From an uncultured Rickettsiales bacterium (GTDB taxonomy: Bacteria > Pseudomonadota > Alphaproteobacteria > Rickettsiales > Deianiraeaceae), in the NCBI GenBank assembly GCA_946544555.1, contig CAMNMI010000045.1:1-7165 (forward strand): 7,165 bases of DNA, given 5' to 3'. Below are positions 5,286 to 7,165 of the stretch, in pieces. Positions within the stretch are counted from its first letter, which is position 1, and the number at the start of each line of letters is the position of its first letter. The notes under the pieces were generated by a model that saw nothing but the letters and a program-made list of their open reading frames with translations, did not search any database and was not told where the DNA came from. Made by a program: the position numbers and the translations under genes.

Positions 5286-6485
5286 CTAAAACTCCGAAAA
5301 GCTAAACACTCCAATGCAATTTGCTGACGTATCATGTGTGCGATAAGCATTCAATTTTTTGAAATTTGCATCTTGAAGCTGGGTTGCTGTTAATGCACTA
5401 TACATAGCAACTTCATTTGTGTTTGCGCATCTTGGTTGGCTATTTATATTCCATGTATAACTTGATGCTTCATTCACGCCAAATACATGCCCAGTCAACG
5501 GAAAGCCATCATCAATTTTGGCATCAATGGCATTCATCGTTTCAACAGGAACAACACCTTTTAGTGGCAATAAATATGATGGAACATACGTCAATGGGCC
5601 ACAAAGTTCTTCATTTACACCGCCTTGTGCGCTAGTTGCAACATAATCATTGAAAGATGCAAGCACAAGTGCGTGGTGTTTGTTTGCATCAATATCCGTT
5701 CTCAAACTATCTGCAATCAATCCCCACCTTGGAGTTGCGCTACTATTTGTAATGCCATGCATCAAGTTGGTGAAGTAATATACACCGCTTCCAGAACCAT
5801 ATTCATATTCTGGCATGTTATATCCCGGCTCAACACATTGCGCCGTTACAGCCGATGTGACCGTTTTACACAAATTTGAATATTGTTTGTCAATTAGTCC
5901 GGCTGCACTCAAATGTGACCACACACCAAAACCCTCACTATAATAATTGGCTGTGTTATTTAACTTTCTAATACACTGGAAGACCTTTCCGCGACCTTCG
6001 CCATTGATAGGGATTTTGTCTGCCATTGAGCGATTTGAGCTTATCAATGAGACAAGTTCAGCTGGTGTTTTTGTTTCATAGCCCTTTGGAGCAAGTTGAT
6101 ATTGTGCGTTTGGAAAGTCCCCTGGAAGGTAGCCATATGTCTGGTAGAATGTGTTGATTGCTTTGCGGTAGATTTCAATCTGCTTGATTGTTGCGGCGAC
6201 TTCTGAATTAGCAATGAGCTTTTTTCCAGCCAACAAACCAGAGATAAGTATTCCCAAAATTGACAACACGATTGACAATTCCACGAGCGTGAATGACTTT
6301 TTGTGCTTTGCTTGGGACATCATTGCTCGGCGGTCATGACGAGATATGCGGCGAAACTTTGGCACTTCACCTGTCCTCAATGCGTGCAGCAACAACCTTT
6401 TTCTGAATATTTTATTCATCATATTGGCAATCATAATATCAAGTTTGCTTGGTTTTTCAACCTTATTTTCACCTCCTTCTGTCAT
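5286..6485 (-). CDS. Prepilin-like secreted protein (type IV pilin/pseudopilin N-terminus)
   Basis: A 399-residue protein from the ATG at 6485. The prepilin signal KHKKSFTLVELSIVL (cleavage expected after S64) and a hydrophobic helix to about residue 86 are followed by FYQTYGYLPGDFP, typical of pseudopilins. KIDDGFPLTG lies at 323-332, and the end is CIGVFSFSEF. These features are shared with the partial gene upstream and the + strand gene at 1856. Cys pairs (SNLC, AQCVEPGYN) suggest disulphides outside the cytoplasm. The start is uncertain. ATG 6485 sits 2 bp after the upstream gene's stop (TGA-tt-ATG, reinitiation-like) and gives a very long 64-residue basic leader. ATGs at 6323/6320 would give a normal leader of 9-10 residues; neither start has a good Shine-Dalgarno. 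Second gene of a tandem pair; no pilus machinery in the window. Confidence 0.85.
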   Translation of the reverse strand: MTEGGENKVEKPSKLDIMIANMMNKIFRKRLLLHALRTGEVPKFRRISRHDRRAMMSQAKHKKSFTLVELSIVLSILGILISGLLAGKKLIANSEVAATIKQIEIYRKAINTFYQTYGYLPGDFPNAQYQLAPKGYETKTPAELVSLISSNRSMADKIPINGEGRGKVFQCIRKLNNTANYYSEGFGVWSHLSAAGLIDKQYSNLCKTVTSAVTAQCVEPGYNMPEYEYGSGSGVYYFTNLMHGITNSSATPRWGLIADSLRTDIDANKHHALVLASFNDYVATSAQGGVNEELCGPLTYVPSYLLPLKGVVPVETMNAIDAKIDDGFPLTGHVFGVNEASSYTWNINSQPRCANTNEVAMYSALTATQLQDANFKKLNAYRTHDTSANCIGVFSFSEF

Positions 6486-6487
6486 AA

Positions 6488-7165
6488 TCAAAACTGTGGC
6501 ATTGCAAACACTCCAATACAAAGTGCTTTTTCGTCTGTTCCGTTATACATGTTTATTCCGGCCAAACTGGCTGGATTGTTAAGAATATTTGGTTGAAGTT
6601 GACCGCGGATTTCATTCGCCTTGCATGTATAGCTTGCAGTTGTAACTTTTACACATGGATGAGATAAGCTGATATTTAATGTACTTCCTACAGCGGCATT
6701 TTGAGCTGCTACATTTCCAGTTAATGGAAAACCATCATCAATTTTGATGTCAATTTCTGCAAGCCTTTGCGCATTTATTCCACCGTTTGCCGCTTGCCAT
6801 CTTCTACCAGCACCCCCGCCAGATCTAATGCACCCATAAGAATCATTGAAATGTTGATATACTTGCATTGAATAATCAACGATTTCTAAAACAACATGAT
6901 TATAAACCTTTTGTTTAACAAGCAATCCATATGTGTATTCATTACCTGCGCAAGTATCTGTATAATGTTCTTTTGGCAAACTTCTAAATAAATATACTGG
7001 TTTTTTACCTGTTCCATTCGTTACTCTTGGTAAATTGTAACCAACTTCAAAACAATCAGTTGCATTTAATGAGGTTAAACTCTTGCAGAGGCTGGAATAT
7101 TTCTCTTCAAGAAGCCCGGCTGCACTTAAATGAGACCAAGTTAAGATTGAATCAGAAAAATACGG
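6488..7165 (-). CDS. Prepilin-like paralogue, 5' partial (runs off the window)
   Basis: The frame is open from the window edge to TGA 6490-6488, giving 225 residues; the N-terminal prepilin helix lies outside. The ATG at 6979 is internal. Residues from the edge (TWSHLSAAGLLEEKYSSLCKS, then CFEVGYNLP) match the downstream gene (VWSHLSAAGLIDKQYSNLCKT, then CVEPGYNMP). The C-terminal part shares KIDDGFPLTG and CIGVFAMPQF. The middle differs, so the two are diverged duplicates rather than recent copies. The stop is 2 bp from the next gene's ATG, which suggests one transcript. The role is not known; surface or secreted filament-like protein is the inference from the family. Confidence 0.83.
   Translation of the reverse strand, partial: PYFSDSILTWSHLSAAGLLEEKYSSLCKSLTSLNATDCFEVGYNLPRVTNGTGKKPVYLFRSLPKEHYTDTCAGNEYTYGLLVKQKVYNHVVLEIVDYSMQVYQHFNDSYGCIRSGGGAGRRWQAANGGINAQRLAEIDIKIDDGFPLTGNVAAQNAAVGSTLNISLSHPCVKVTTASYTCKANEIRGQLQPNILNNPASLAGINMYNGTDEKALCIGVFAMPQF

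Overview
The window looks like a chromosomal stretch from an alphaproteobacterium close to Rickettsiales, or a related intracellular lineage. This is inferred from protein resemblance: a Rickettsia-like L35 core, an alphaproteobacterial COG2945-type hydrolase, and secreted pilin-like proteins with an 'IDDG' motif. No taxonomic marker such as 16S rRNA is present. Coding density is high, two convergent gene pairs overlap by a few bases, and most starts lack a visible Shine-Dalgarno.

Left part (1-1744): the 3' end of a UvrD/PcrA-type helicase runs in from the left edge on the + strand, with an Asn/Ser-rich linker made of a tandem decapeptide. It converges on a minus-strand cluster rpmI-rplT-alpha/beta hydrolase. 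L35 has an unusual insertion of about 23 residues after its canonical N-terminus.

Middle (1745-3663): a short divergent intergenic region holds a near-perfect sigma-70 promoter (TTGACA, 17 bp, TATACT) driving a + strand prepilin-like gene. Its prepilin N-terminus (KKSFTLIELS) is open in frame but has no start codon in that frame. The only well-placed ATG lies in another frame, separated from the pilin frame by a (GA)9 tract. With 8 or 11 GA units the ATG would be in frame; with 9 it stops after 23 codons. This has the architecture of a phase-variable (contingency) locus caught in the OFF state, or else a frameshifted gene. It is followed by tRNA-Leu(UAA) and thymidylate kinase (tmk).

Right part (3658-7165), all minus strand: a bifunctional-type RelA/SpoT homologue that keeps HD, synthetase and TGS domains but lacks the usual C-terminal regulatory half; a GC-rich intergenic element of about 150 bp bounded by imperfect inverted repeats; then two tandem prepilin-like paralogues, the upstream one cut by the window edge. 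With the + strand gene this makes three members of one secreted or pilin-like family in 7 kb, with no assembly machinery in view.

Housekeeping genes (translation, nucleotide synthesis, stringent response, repair) thus alternate with a local expansion of pilin-like surface or secreted proteins. The (GA)n-controlled pilin is the most interesting signal.
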